Source of the DNA: Candidatus Roseilinea sp.
GTDB lineage: Bacteria; Chloroflexota; Anaerolineae; J036; Brachytrichaceae
Length of the DNA stretch: 64,000 nucleotides
Assembly (NCBI GenBank): GCA_026003755.1
Contig: BPHV01000001.1
Coordinates: forward strand, 248,001 to 312,000
Direction: 5' to 3'
In this document: positions 28,923-36,994 of the stretch, piece by piece
Numbering within the stretch: position 1 is the stretch's first letter
Layout of the letters: each line of letters begins with the position of its first letter
Notes under the pieces: model-generated
Told to the model about the DNA's origin: nothing
Seen by the model: the letters and a program-made list of their open reading frames with translations, nothing else
The model's database searches: none
Position numbers and translations under genes: made by a program

Positions 28923-29729
28923 ATGATTGTGATCAAAGTCGGCGGATCGGCCGGCATCAACTACGACCTGGTGTGCGACGACATCGCATCGCTGGTGAAA
29001 GAGGGACAGCCGCTCGTGCTGGTGCATGGCGGCTCGCACGAGACCAATGTGCTCAGCGAAAGGCTCGGCAAACCGCCCCGCTTCCTCACTTCGCCGCAGG
29101 GATTCACCTCGCGCTACACAGACGCCGAGACGTTGGACATCTTCGCCATGGTGTATGCCGGCAAGATGAACATGCGCATTGTCGAGCGACTGCAAAAGCG
29201 CGGCGTGAACGCCATCGGCCTGAGCGGACTGGATGGGAGGTTGCTGGAAGGCCCGCGCAAGGCCAGCGTGCGCGCCGTGGTTGACGGTCGGCAAGTGTTA
29301 GTGCGCGACGACTTCACCGGCAAGGTCGAGCGGGTCAACGTCGCGCTGCTTCGCTTACTCCTGGACCATGGCTACACGCCGGTCGTATCGCCGCCGGCTT
29401 GCAGCACGGCCGGTGAGGCGATCAACGTGGACGGCGATCGCGCCGCTGCCATGATCGCAGCAGCGCTCGGCGCCAAGCAACTCATCATCCTTTCAAACGT
29501 GCCCGGGTTGCTGCGCGACTTTCCCGATGAGCGCACGCTGATCCCGCGCCTCGCCTACGGTGAACTCGAACAGGCGCTGTCGTTCGCCGAAGGCCGAATG
29601 AAGAAGAAAGTGCTGGGCGCCAGTGAGGCCATCGCCGGCGGCGTGTCGCAGGTGATCTTCGCCGATGCACGCATCACCCGCCCGGTGTTCCATGCGATGC
29701 GCGGCGCAGGCACGGTGATCGAGCGATAA
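28923..29729 (+). CDS. lysZ: LysW-aminoadipate kinase (ArgB-like)
   Basis: 268-residue amino-acid kinase phosphorylating the side-chain carboxyl of LysW-bound 2-aminoadipate. The N-terminal phosphate loop is VIKVGGSAGINYD. Other motifs are PLVLVHGGSHETN, VSPPACSTAGEAINVDGDRA and ILSNVPGLLRD. It is the last of the four lys genes and starts 9 bases after lysY. The aminotransferase (LysJ) and deacylase (LysK) steps are not adjacent. A class III aminotransferase at 18831-20177 or 46499-47854 could serve as LysJ, but this is untested. Confidence 0.93.
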   Translation: MIVIKVGGSAGINYDLVCDDIASLVKEGQPLVLVHGGSHETNVLSERLGKPPRFLTSPQGFTSRYTDAETLDIFAMVYAGKMNMRIVERLQKRGVNAIGLSGLDGRLLEGPRKASVRAVVDGRQVLVRDDFTGKVERVNVALLRLLLDHGYTPVVSPPACSTAGEAINVDGDRAAAMIAAALGAKQLIILSNVPGLLRDFPDERTLIPRLAYGELEQALSFAEGRMKKKVLGASEAIAGGVSQVIFADARITRPVFHAMRGAGTVIER

Positions 29730-29745
29730 ACGCTAAGGGGAAAGC

Positions 29746-29868
29746 GCAACGCACCGCCGATCGAGCCAGGTCATTCGCTGAAATCGCTGGGAGTGTCCTT
29801 GTGTTAATCTCCCAAAGGGACAAAGGCGACTTACGCGCCTTCGACCTGCCGCAGCGGTGCGTTGTTTT
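29746..29868 (+). ncRNA. Candidate structured RNA (nested helices plus T run)
   Basis: Between convergent lysZ and the MFS gene. Helix P1 is an 11-bp perfect pairing of 29747-29757 (CAACGCACCGC) with 29854-29864. Inside it, P2 pairs 29767-29772 (CAGGTC) with 29843-29848. P6 pairs 29823-29828 (AAGGCG) with 29836-29841. Two alternative middle helices, 29789-29793/29809-29813 and 29794-29800/29816-29822, interleave like a pseudoknot or a switch. TTTT follows P1. It matches no RNA family I recognise. It could be an sRNA, the lysZ 3' UTR/terminator or a short mobile element. The strand is not certain. Confidence 0.45.
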
Positions 29869-29945
29869 CGCGAGTAATCTACACCCAGCCGCCCAAGCGT
29901 CAAGTGCAAAGTCTCAGATAGGACATTTGTTCTCAAGCCCGCGCA

Positions 29946-31289
29946 TCAAGGCGTAGCCGGCACGGCCGGCGCGCTGATCTCGCGGGTTGCCAGAGCAAAT
30001 AAGCCGATCAGGACGAGGCCGCCGATGAGGAACGGCGCCGACTCACCCAAGGTTTGATAGAGCGCCCCGCCCACAAGCGGCGCGAGCGCATTCGCGGCGC
30101 TCACCAACGCCGCCGACACGCCCAGCATTCCGCCCACTTCGGTCGCCTCGATGCGCTTGGTGATGGCGCTGTTGATCGTAGGGGCCAACACCGAGCCGCC
30201 GATCGAAGCTGGGATCATGGCAGCAAAGATCCATATCACCCCTAACCAGCCATTCTGGCCATCCGGCGGGAGCGCCACGCTCAGCGGCGCGGTTGCAGAG
30301 CGCTGCAGTTCGGCCAGCAGGGCAGCGCGCGAATACCAGGGCGGCGGCACACGCGGCGTGAGCGCTGTCATGAGCATGCCGACCGTCAACGTCGCCAAAC
30401 CGACGAGGATGATCCAGCGATCCCCATAGCGGCGGCTCCACACGCGGATGACGCCGCCGAGCATCGCCACGGTGATCAGGCCGATGAACACAAACAGGAG
30501 GGCGTTGGCGCGCGCATCGAAGCCCAGGCGATTTAGCGTGAACAGCGACAGCAACTGCTCCATGCCGCCGAAGATGAACTGTTGGGCGAACATCAAGGCC
30601 AGAAGAAAGCCCACCATCGGATGGCGCAACGCCGAAATCAATTCTTGAGGCGAGAGGGCATGTGGGCGCTTCATCCTGCCGCGAAGCTCGGCCGGCAGCG
30701 ATTCTTTCAGCCAGAAGATCGTGAGCAGCAACGACAACAATGAGAAAGCGGCTGCCAGGAAAGCCGGCGCCTGATAGTGATTGCCGCTGAGCGACAACGC
30801 GGCAAACGCTACTGCCGGCCCAATGGTGAAGCCGATCCCAAACGCTGCGCCGATCAGGGCCAGACCTTGCGTGCGATGCTCCTCGGTCGTGTTATCGGTG
30901 ATCACCGCCTGCGCAGTCGCGATGTTTGCGCCGGAGAGTCCATCAATGACGCGCGCGACGAACAGCAACGGCAAAGCGTTCGCCAGCCCCATCAGCACAA
31001 ATCCGATGAACGTGCCGATCTGGCTGACGATGAGCACCGGCTTGCGGCCGAACTGGTCCGATAGACGACCCAGGATCGGCGCGCCGATTGTCTGCATGAT
31101 GGGATACGTCGCGCCTAGCAAGCCCACCATGAACGGGTTCGCGCCGAACGACGCCGCGTAGAGCGGCAAGAGCGGCACGATGATCGTCAAGCCCAACAAG
31201 TCCACAAGCACGATGACGAAGACCGGCAACAGCCGACTCATCTCGGATCGCGCCGCGCTTGAACGCCCCGGGGGCGAACTGTGAGACAT
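29946..31289 (-). CDS. MFS transporter (DHA1/TetA-like)
   Basis: 447-residue major facilitator with about 12 membrane helices. The first-loop signature is GRLSDQFGRKPVLIVSQIGT and the motif C-like segment is GAAFGIGFTIGPAVA. There is a long loop between helices 8 and 9 that is Pro/Ala-rich. Similarity is to tetracycline/multidrug proton antiporters, but the exported compound is unknown. Another ATG at 31241, just before the first helix, is a plausible start. It is monocistronic and converges with the lys cluster. Confidence 0.88.
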   Translation of the reverse strand: MSHSSPPGRSSAARSEMSRLLPVFVIVLVDLLGLTIIVPLLPLYAASFGANPFMVGLLGATYPIMQTIGAPILGRLSDQFGRKPVLIVSQIGTFIGFVLMGLANALPLLFVARVIDGLSGANIATAQAVITDNTTEEHRTQGLALIGAAFGIGFTIGPAVAFAALSLSGNHYQAPAFLAAAFSLLSLLLTIFWLKESLPAELRGRMKRPHALSPQELISALRHPMVGFLLALMFAQQFIFGGMEQLLSLFTLNRLGFDARANALLFVFIGLITVAMLGGVIRVWSRRYGDRWIILVGLATLTVGMLMTALTPRVPPPWYSRAALLAELQRSATAPLSVALPPDGQNGWLGVIWIFAAMIPASIGGSVLAPTINSAITKRIEATEVGGMLGVSAALVSAANALAPLVGGALYQTLGESAPFLIGGLVLIGLFALATREISAPAVPATP

Positions 31290-31310
31290 CGCAACTCGAA
31301 CGCCGACGAA

Positions 31311-31721
31311 TCACAACATCCCGAACAGGAAGCTGCCGCGCAGGCGCACAACGCTGAGCAAAACGAGCAACAGCGAAGCCAGCACCAGGAAGAAGGCATT
31401 GCGGAAGCGCGTCGCATCGGGTTGATTCTTGAACATCGGCATCATGTGCGTCAATCCGGTCGCCACCAAACCATAGAACGCATGCTCGATGTGGGCGCCG
31501 GGTCGAAAGGCGCCATTCACCCCCAGCCAGATGAGGTTGATCAGGCCAAGCACGAACTGCACGGTGATTGCGCCGGCATAGATCGCGCCAAGCTGACGAT
31601 CTGCAGCAGTGAAGGAGCGCTTACCCAGCCAGCCTGTCGCGTAGCGAACCAGCACGATGAGCGCCAGCGCTGCTAGCACCCAACGAATCAACCCATGAAC
31701 TGTGATGAGTGTCGCAAGCAT
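31311..31721 (-). CDS. Small integral membrane protein of unknown function
   Basis: 136-residue protein with about four membrane helices and His residues near the ends of several of them (TVHGLIRWVLAALALIVLVR, HIEHAFYGLVATGLTHMMPM). Such a pattern could bind heme or metal, but no family is recognised. The start is fixed by a strong AAGGAGG ribosome-binding site 9 bases before the ATG at 31721. The MFS start codon is about 20 bases downstream, so the two may be an operon. Confidence 0.7.
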   Translation of the reverse strand: MLATLITVHGLIRWVLAALALIVLVRYATGWLGKRSFTAADRQLGAIYAGAITVQFVLGLINLIWLGVNGAFRPGAHIEHAFYGLVATGLTHMMPMFKNQPDATRFRNAFFLVLASLLLVLLSVVRLRGSFLFGML

Positions 31722-32089
31722 ATCGTCATTCCTCCTTATCAACGAGCAGTGGTAGATGAGTTTCTATAATCGTCAAGAGCGCTCGTAAGTCTTGTTCAGG
31801 TGACTCGCTCGAGAAGGATGATACATCAGCACATAAGCCGTCCGGTGGTGCAGCACGGAGTTCTTCGGGCGGAAGCGCCAGTCGTAGCGCAGAAACGCCG
31901 TCCGTGGCCTGGGCTTAGATGATCCGCGCTACTCGCCGGCAACCGTGCGAGGCGCCATCGCATGGCCCAGGCAGTCAGACGCGGCAGTCAACTCGACGAT
32001 ATGCGTGTGGCCTCAGCCGGCGCTGCCGGAGCGGGCAGGGCTGCCGCCAGAGTCGCAGCGCAAGCGGCGCGCTATTTAGCACTGCCGCG
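31722..32089. other. Gap with an open-frame gene remnant (minus strand 31773-31928)
   Basis: No complete gene. On the minus strand an open stretch of 51 codons without a start codon ends at 31773. It reads coding-like (LRYDWRFRPKNSVLHHRTAY then VLMYHPSRASHLNKTY) and is bounded upstream by a stop at 31929-31931. This suggests the 3' end of a decayed gene. The rest is GC-rich with a 7-bp inverted repeat GCGGCAG/CTGCCGC (31981-31987 and 32041-32047). No cobalamin riboswitch consensus was found. Confidence 0.35.
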
Positions 32090-32875
32090 CTAGAGTGGTC
32101 GCGCGCTCACCGCGGCCAGCGCCACCACTTCGCCAATTTCGCACATCGCCCCGTAGGTGTCACCGGTCAGCCCACCTAGCGACCGGGTCCAGCGCGCGAA
32201 GACGACATGCGCGACGAGCAACGTTAGCCCAATCGCGATGCCGCCGCGCAGCAGGCCCTCCGGCCAGGCTGGCGGCGGGTGGCCCACAGCACATACGAGC
32301 GCGACGATGACCAGCATCTGAAGCGTGGCGAAGATGAAATCGCTGCGCCGGATGAAGTCATGGAAGTTTCGCCCCAGCCCGCCTTCGCGCGCTGCCGGGA
32401 AGAAGAAGATGCCGTAGAGGTCGGCCCAGCGGCCGAGCGTCGTGGCAATCAGCACGGCGCGTGGCCAGTGCTCTCCGGCGGCTGCGACAAATGCGCCCTT
32501 GAGCGCGATCACCGCGATCAGCGCAAGCGCGCCCATTGCGCCGATGCGGCTGTCTTTCATGATCTCCAGCTTGCGCTCGCGCGGCCGCCAGCTCATCACC
32601 GCGTCGAACGTGTCGCTCAGGCCGTCTAGGTGCAGGCCGGCGGTGACGATTGCCAGGGCGATCACGACGGAGACGGCGCGGGCGAAGTCGCCCCACAGCG
32701 CGCCAGCCAGCCCCCCTGCGCCGCACGCGATCAGGCCGATGAGCGCGCCGACGGCCGGGAACCAGGCCATCGCGCGCGCGATCGTCTCCTCGTGATTCTC
32801 GCGGGTCATCGGCGGCATGAACGGCAAAGGGATGAGCGTGAGGAAGCGAACGGCCTCGAAGAACGCAGTGAGCAT
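32090..32875 (-). CDS. cobS: Adenosylcobinamide-GDP ribazoletransferase CobS
   Basis: Membrane enzyme of about 261 residues joining adenosylcobinamide-GDP with alpha-ribazole in the last steps of cobalamin synthesis. Signature segments are RFLTLIPLP near the N-terminus, AWFPAVGALIGL, GLHLDGLSDTFDAVMSWR and KDSRIGAMGALALI. The DGLxDTFDA motif is metal-binding. The ATG at 32875 gives the normal N-terminus, since a longer frame upstream is repeat-derived sequence. Only the adjacent phosphatase is a possible partner, so the gene may serve corrinoid salvage. Confidence 0.94.
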   Translation of the reverse strand: MLTAFFEAVRFLTLIPLPFMPPMTRENHEETIARAMAWFPAVGALIGLIACGAGGLAGALWGDFARAVSVVIALAIVTAGLHLDGLSDTFDAVMSWRPRERKLEIMKDSRIGAMGALALIAVIALKGAFVAAAGEHWPRAVLIATTLGRWADLYGIFFFPAAREGGLGRNFHDFIRRSDFIFATLQMLVIVALVCAVGHPPPAWPEGLLRGGIAIGLTLLVAHVVFARWTRSLGGLTGDTYGAMCEIGEVVALAAVSARPL

Positions 32876-32883
32876 AGGATAGC

Positions 32884-32935
32884 AGATGATTGATGATTGC
32901 CGACTGCCTACGCCTGACTTACGACCTAGAACGAG
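32884..32935. repeat. Heptanucleotide-periodic repeat at the cobS/phosphatase junction
   Basis: Seven-base units GATGATT, GATGATT, GCCGACT, GCCTACG, CCTGACT and TACGACC follow each other from 32885. The element overlaps the 3' end of the phosphatase gene (stop at 32919) and the spacer before cobS. Related elements lie inside the GT39 gene and uvrA. Confidence 0.5.
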
Positions 32936-33581
32936 CCGCAAGTCGGGAGAGGGAAGTCACGGGGGGCGGAAGCGGCGGCGTGTGGTTCACCGCGCGCAGG
33001 ATAGTTGTTGTGGGATAGCAGTCCAGGCCGGTGGCGCTGCCCAGGTCAATGCGCCAGCGCCAATGTTCGGCGAGAGGCGTGCCCATCAACGCGCAGAGCA
33101 GGGCCTGTATCGGGCCACTGTGGGTCACCACGACGACGCGGCCGCCGGCGAGCTGCGCGCCCAGGTCCTGCCATGCTTGCGCGACGCGCTGGGCCAACTG
33201 CGCCAGCGATTCGCCCTGCAACGGCGCATGATGAAGCGGGTCGGCGAAACGCTGTGCGACGTCCTCCGGGTAGCGCTGCATCACTTCGCGATACGTGAGG
33301 CCCTCCCATGCGCCATGCGATGCTTCGCGCCAGCGCGCGTCGCAGATGAGCGGAATGTCGCGTTCGCCTTTGAGCGTCCGAGCAGTCGTCTCGGTGCGGG
33401 TCAGGCCGCTGTGCACGATCACATCCACCTTGCGCGCGACAAAAAAACGCGCCAAGGCGTGGGCTTGGCGTTCGCCGAACTCGGTGAGCGGCCGATCCGA
33501 GAAACTCATGTAGCGGCGGGCGACGTTCCAATCCGCCTGTCCATGTCGCACCAACCAGACGCTGCGAGGCACGCCGGACAT
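32919..33581 (-). CDS. Histidine phosphatase family protein (possible alpha-ribazole phosphatase)
   Basis: 220-residue phosphoglycerate-mutase-like phosphatase. The RHG motif is VWLVRHGQADWN, the second catalytic Arg is in HSGLTRTETTA, the Glu is in WREASHGAWEGLTY and the second His is in VVVVTHSGPIQALL. Adjacency to cobS (the gene ends 44 bases before it) suggests CobC, which removes phosphate from alpha-ribazole phosphate. The family is broad, however. The ATG at 33581 is preferred to a TTG at 33590. The last residues (LSRLAARSRS) come from repeat-derived DNA. Confidence 0.82.
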   Translation of the reverse strand: MSGVPRSVWLVRHGQADWNVARRYMSFSDRPLTEFGERQAHALARFFVARKVDVIVHSGLTRTETTARTLKGERDIPLICDARWREASHGAWEGLTYREVMQRYPEDVAQRFADPLHHAPLQGESLAQLAQRVAQAWQDLGAQLAGGRVVVVTHSGPIQALLCALMGTPLAEHWRWRIDLGSATGLDCYPTTTILRAVNHTPPLPPPVTSLSRLAARSRS

Positions 33582-33740
33582 CAGGCGCAAAGGCTACCAT
33601 AGCTCATGCGCCATGACGAATCGCGCACTTTAGCAGGGCGTCCAGACTGACGAACAAATTCTCGCTGGCCTACCAACCAGTCGCTTTTGCCACGGTTAGA
33701 ATGCGGCGCTGAGCGTCTCGTGCGCTCGCGTCGCACCATC

Positions 33741-35714
33741 ATGCTCGCGCGCCTGCGTTCCATCCCACTACGACCAGATTGGCTCATCCTCGGCGCGATC
33801 CTCATCCTGGCGATCGTCTTGCGCGTCCACAAGATCGGCGCGCAGTCGCTCTGGTATGACGAGGGCAACAGCGCGCGCATCGCCGAGCGGTCGCTGGCGT
33901 TGATCGTCGAGGGCGCCGCCGGCGACATTCACCCGCCGCTCTACTACATCGCGTTGAAGTACTGGCGCGCCGTCTTCGGCGAGAGCGAGGCTGCGCTGCG
34001 CTCGTTCTCGGCGGTTTGCAGTGTGCTGACCGTCCTGTTTGCCTACCTAATCGGCCGCGATGCGTTCGGCCGGCACGTCGGACTCGTCGCCGCGTTTCTG
34101 CTGGCCGTCATGCCCTTCGCGATCTACTACGCCCAGGAAGCGCGCATGTATGCGCTGCTGGCGCTCTGCGCCGCGGCCAGCACGTGGGCGATGGTGAGGA
34201 TGGGGAGGTTGGGGATTGGGGATTGGAGAGTAGGGATTAGAGATTGGCGATCTCCAATCTCTAATCCCCAGTCTCTGATCCTCGCATCGCTTTACGTCTC
34301 GGCCACCGCTGCCGGCCTGTGGACACACTACGCCTATCCGTTCGTGATGATCGCGCAAGGCATAGCCTATCTCGTGCTGACGCAATTCAGGGCTTGCGCC
34401 GCGCGCTCGCAGCGCGACGCGTTCATGCGCTACATCCTGGCCAACGTCATCAGCATCGCCATCTTTTTGCCATGGTTGCCGGTGGCGATTCGCCAGGTGC
34501 TGGGATGGGGCGTGGAGCGGCCGGCCTACGCATTCGGCGCAGCGCTGCTCGACGCCTACCGCGCGTTGATCGTCGGTCGCACACTGCCGCCCGACCAGGC
34601 GCTCTTGTCGGTTGGGCTATTTACAATGTGCGTCGCCCTCGGCGTCGGGCTTAGCAGGCAAGAGGGATTGGCCGAGCGGCTGGCCATGCTCGCGCTGATG
34701 GGCGCGCCGCTGATCCTGTTGCTCGCCCTGGGCTTGTATCGCGAGGCTTACCTTAAGTTCTTGCTGGTGTGCGTGTTGCCGTTGTGCGTCTTGGCGGCGC
34801 GCGGCATCGTAGAGATTGGAGATCGGGGATGGGAGATTGTCAATCCCCAATCTCCCATCCTCAATCTCCTCATCACAGCCATCGCCTGCATCCCGGCCGC
34901 GACGCTCATCCCTGCGCTGCGCAACCTCTACGACAACCCCGCCTACGCCCGCGACGACTACCGCGGCATCCAGCGGCTGATTGCCGCAGACGCGCGCCCC
35001 GACGATGCCGTGCTCTTCCTGGCGCCCAATCAGTGGGAAGTGTTCACCTACTACCAGCGCGATGACCGCAACCTCTTCCCACTGGCGTATCGGCCGGCGA
35101 CATACGAAGCCGTCGCTGCTCAGATGCAGGCGATCGCATCGGCGCACCGGCGCATCTTCGCGCTGTACTTCGCCGAGCGCGACGCCGACCCGGAGGGCTG
35201 GTACGAGCTATGGATGAGCGGCAGCCTCTACAAAGCGCATGAGCGCTGGGTGGGCAACATTCGTCTGGCGATCTACGACACCGGCGCCGACCGCGACGTT
35301 TGGCCGGTCGCCGCCGGCGCGGCGTTCGGCGACGCCATTACCCTGGTGGAAGCGCGCGGACGGTTCGGCGAGGCCCGTCGCGGCGATGTCGTGCCCATCG
35401 AGCTGACGTGGCAGGCGCAGGCGAGGCCGGAGCAGCGCTATAAGGTGTTCGTCCACATCGGCCCGCCGGACGGCCCGCCGGTTGCCCAACACGACAGCGA
35501 GCCGGTCGCCGGCTACAGGCCGACGGATAGTTGGTCGCCCGACGAGCGCATCACCGACCGACGCGGAGCATGGATCGCGCCTGAGACGCCGTCGGGCACG
35601 TATGGCGTGTTCGTCGGCCTCTACGATCCGGACACCGGCGCGCGCTTGCCGGTGATCCAGAACGGCGCGCTTGTGGACGACCGGCTGAAGCTCGGCGAGA
35701 TTACAATCCGCTGA
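33741..35714 (+). CDS. Membrane glycosyltransferase, GT39/ArnT-like, with two in-frame repeat insertions
   Basis: About 657 residues with many membrane helices. The first extracytoplasmic loop has the acidic motif SLWYDEGNSARIAERS and GDIHPPLYYIALKYW, as in lipid-linked sugar transferases (PMT/ArnT/PglB fold). The C-terminal 150 residues are soluble and beta-rich (IPVELTWQAQ-like VVPIELTWQAQARPEQ). Two DNA repeats (34196-34283, 34811-34873) add GDWRVGIRDWRSPISNPQ-type peptides without breaking the frame. A TAGAAT box at 33697-33702 lies before the ATG at 33741, which excludes the longer start at 33687. Donor and acceptor are unknown. Confidence 0.8.
   Translation: MLARLRSIPLRPDWLILGAILILAIVLRVHKIGAQSLWYDEGNSARIAERSLALIVEGAAGDIHPPLYYIALKYWRAVFGESEAALRSFSAVCSVLTVLFAYLIGRDAFGRHVGLVAAFLLAVMPFAIYYAQEARMYALLALCAAASTWAMVRMGRLGIGDWRVGIRDWRSPISNPQSLILASLYVSATAAGLWTHYAYPFVMIAQGIAYLVLTQFRACAARSQRDAFMRYILANVISIAIFLPWLPVAIRQVLGWGVERPAYAFGAALLDAYRALIVGRTLPPDQALLSVGLFTMCVALGVGLSRQEGLAERLAMLALMGAPLILLLALGLYREAYLKFLLVCVLPLCVLAARGIVEIGDRGWEIVNPQSPILNLLITAIACIPAATLIPALRNLYDNPAYARDDYRGIQRLIAADARPDDAVLFLAPNQWEVFTYYQRDDRNLFPLAYRPATYEAVAAQMQAIASAHRRIFALYFAERDADPEGWYELWMSGSLYKAHERWVGNIRLAIYDTGADRDVWPVAAGAAFGDAITLVEARGRFGEARRGDVVPIELTWQAQARPEQRYKVFVHIGPPDGPPVAQHDSEPVAGYRPTDSWSPDERITDRRGAWIAPETPSGTYGVFVGLYDPDTGARLPVIQNGALVDDRLKLGEITIR
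34196..34283. repeat. In-frame heptanucleotide palindromic repeat in the GT39 gene (copy 1)
   Basis: From 34211 the sequence runs in seven-base units GGGGATT, GGGGATT, GGAGAGT, AGGGATT, AGAGATT, GGCGATC, then the complementary set TCCAATC, TCTAATC, CCCAGTC, TCTGATC. A perfect 15-bp stem (34233-34247 with 34254-34268, loop of 6) extends outward with few mismatches to about 30 bp. Confidence 0.8.
34811..34873. repeat. In-frame heptanucleotide palindromic repeat in the GT39 gene (copy 2)
   Basis: Units AGAGATT, GGAGATC, GGGGATG, GGAGATT, GTCAATC, CCCAATC, TCCCATC and CTCAATC run from 34811. The arms 34818-34839 and 34848-34869 pair with one mismatch and one wobble. The insert translates as EIGDRGWEIVNPQSPILN without a stop. 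Confidence 0.8.
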
Positions 35715-35716
35715 GC

Positions 35717-36937
35717 ATGGCTGACTTTGAACTCATCAAGGCGCTGATTCAACCAGCGCAGACGAAGATCGTTTTGCTCGTGATGGACGGGCTGGGCGGT
35801 TTGCCCCGGCCCGAAGATGACAAGACCGAACTCGAGGCGGCCCACACGCCCCACCTCGACCGGCTGGCGCGCGAGGGCTGCCTAGGCCAGCACTATCCGG
35901 TGGCCATCGGCGTGACCAGCGGCAGCGGGCCGGGACACCTGGGCTTGTTCGGCTACGACCCGTTGCGCTACGAGATCGGGCGCGGCGTGCTGGAGGCCGT
36001 CGGCATCGGCTTCAACGTCACCGATCGCGATGTGTGCGCGCGGGGCAACTTTTGCACGCTCGATGCGCAAGGTCGCATCACCGACCGGCGCGCCGGCCGC
36101 ATCCCCACCGAGGTGTGCGCGCGGCTGGTCAAGAAGATCAACGATGCCCAGATCGCCGTCGGCGACGGCATCGAGGTCTTCGTCGAGCCGGTGCAGGACT
36201 ACCGCTTTGTGGTGGTGATGCGCGGCGATGGACTGGCGGGCAACATCGAGGACACCGACCCGCAGCGCACCGGCGCGCCGCCCCTGCCGGCCGTGGCCCG
36301 CGATGCAGCGTCGCAACGCGCTGCCGAGCTATTCAACCGCTGGATCGCCCGCGCCGGCGAGGTCATCCGCGACGAACACCCGGCCAACGGGCTGACGCTG
36401 CGCGGCTTCGCCAAAGAGCCGGGCCTGCCGAAGTTCGCGGACGTGTACGGCCTGCGGGCCGGCGCGATTGCCATCTACCCGATGTATCGCGGCGTAGCGG
36501 CGTTGGTGGGTATGGATCGCATCCCGCACGACGCCCACAACGCGCGCGAGGAATTCGAGGCCGCCGCGCGCGCCTGGAATGACTACGACTTCTTGTTCAT
36601 CCACGTGAAATACACCGACAGCCGGGGCGAGGACGGCAACTTTGCGGCCAAGCGCGCCGTGATCGAGGAGGTGGATGCAGCGCTGCCGATCCTGCTGGAC
36701 CTCAAGCCCGACGTGCTGATCGTCACCGGCGACCACAGCACGCCGAGCCAACTGCGCAGCCACTCGTGGCACCCCGTGCCGCTGTTGCTGTGGGCGCCGG
36801 CCACGGCCCGCCGCGACGGCAGCACGCACTTCGGCGAGCGCGCCTGCGCGCGCGGCGGGCTGGGCACCTTCTACGCCAAGGACATCATGCTGCTGGCGCT
36901 GGCGCACGCCGGCCGGCTGCAGAAGTTCGGCGCGTAG
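35717..36937 (+). CDS. apgM: Cofactor-independent phosphoglycerate mutase, archaeal type
   Basis: 406-residue alkaline-phosphatase-superfamily enzyme interconverting 3- and 2-phosphoglycerate in glycolysis. The N-terminal metal site is VLLVMDGLGGLPRP. The catalytic Ser region is TSGSGPGHLGLFGYDP and the C-terminal metal site is IVTGDHSTPSQLRSHSWHPV. The length matches archaeal ApgM rather than bacterial GpmI. It begins 2 bases after the GT39 stop. A TACAAT box inside the end of that gene (35702-35707) may give it its own promoter. Confidence 0.95.
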   Translation: MADFELIKALIQPAQTKIVLLVMDGLGGLPRPEDDKTELEAAHTPHLDRLAREGCLGQHYPVAIGVTSGSGPGHLGLFGYDPLRYEIGRGVLEAVGIGFNVTDRDVCARGNFCTLDAQGRITDRRAGRIPTEVCARLVKKINDAQIAVGDGIEVFVEPVQDYRFVVVMRGDGLAGNIEDTDPQRTGAPPLPAVARDAASQRAAELFNRWIARAGEVIRDEHPANGLTLRGFAKEPGLPKFADVYGLRAGAIAIYPMYRGVAALVGMDRIPHDAHNAREEFEAAARAWNDYDFLFIHVKYTDSRGEDGNFAAKRAVIEEVDAALPILLDLKPDVLIVTGDHSTPSQLRSHSWHPVPLLLWAPATARRDGSTHFGERACARGGLGTFYAKDIMLLALAHAGRLQKFGA

Positions 36938-36942
36938 TTGTC

Positions 36943-36982
36943 GGGGAGCGTCACGGTCAGTCCGTCAAAGGACGCTCGCCCC
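36943..36982. terminator. Bidirectional hairpin between convergent apgM and the DUF305 gene
   Basis: GAGCGTC (36946-36952) pairs with GACGCTC (36971-36977) and is extended by GGG/CCC outside a one-base bulge. A small inner ACGG/CCGT pairing sits in the loop. There is no long T run, so the mode of termination is uncertain. Its position in a 57-base convergent spacer fits a shared terminator. Confidence 0.5.
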
Positions 36983-36994
36983 CCGGCGCGATGA

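Noticed and set aside
29760-29795. Small SRP RNA (4.5S)
   Set aside because: GAGCCAGGTCA resembles part of 4.5S RNA, but the diagnostic GGAAGGAAGCAGCC segment and hairpin layout are missing.
31722-32089. Cobalamin riboswitch near cobS
   Set aside because: The spacer is downstream of cobS rather than upstream, and no B12-box-like sequence was found there or before the phosphatase gene.
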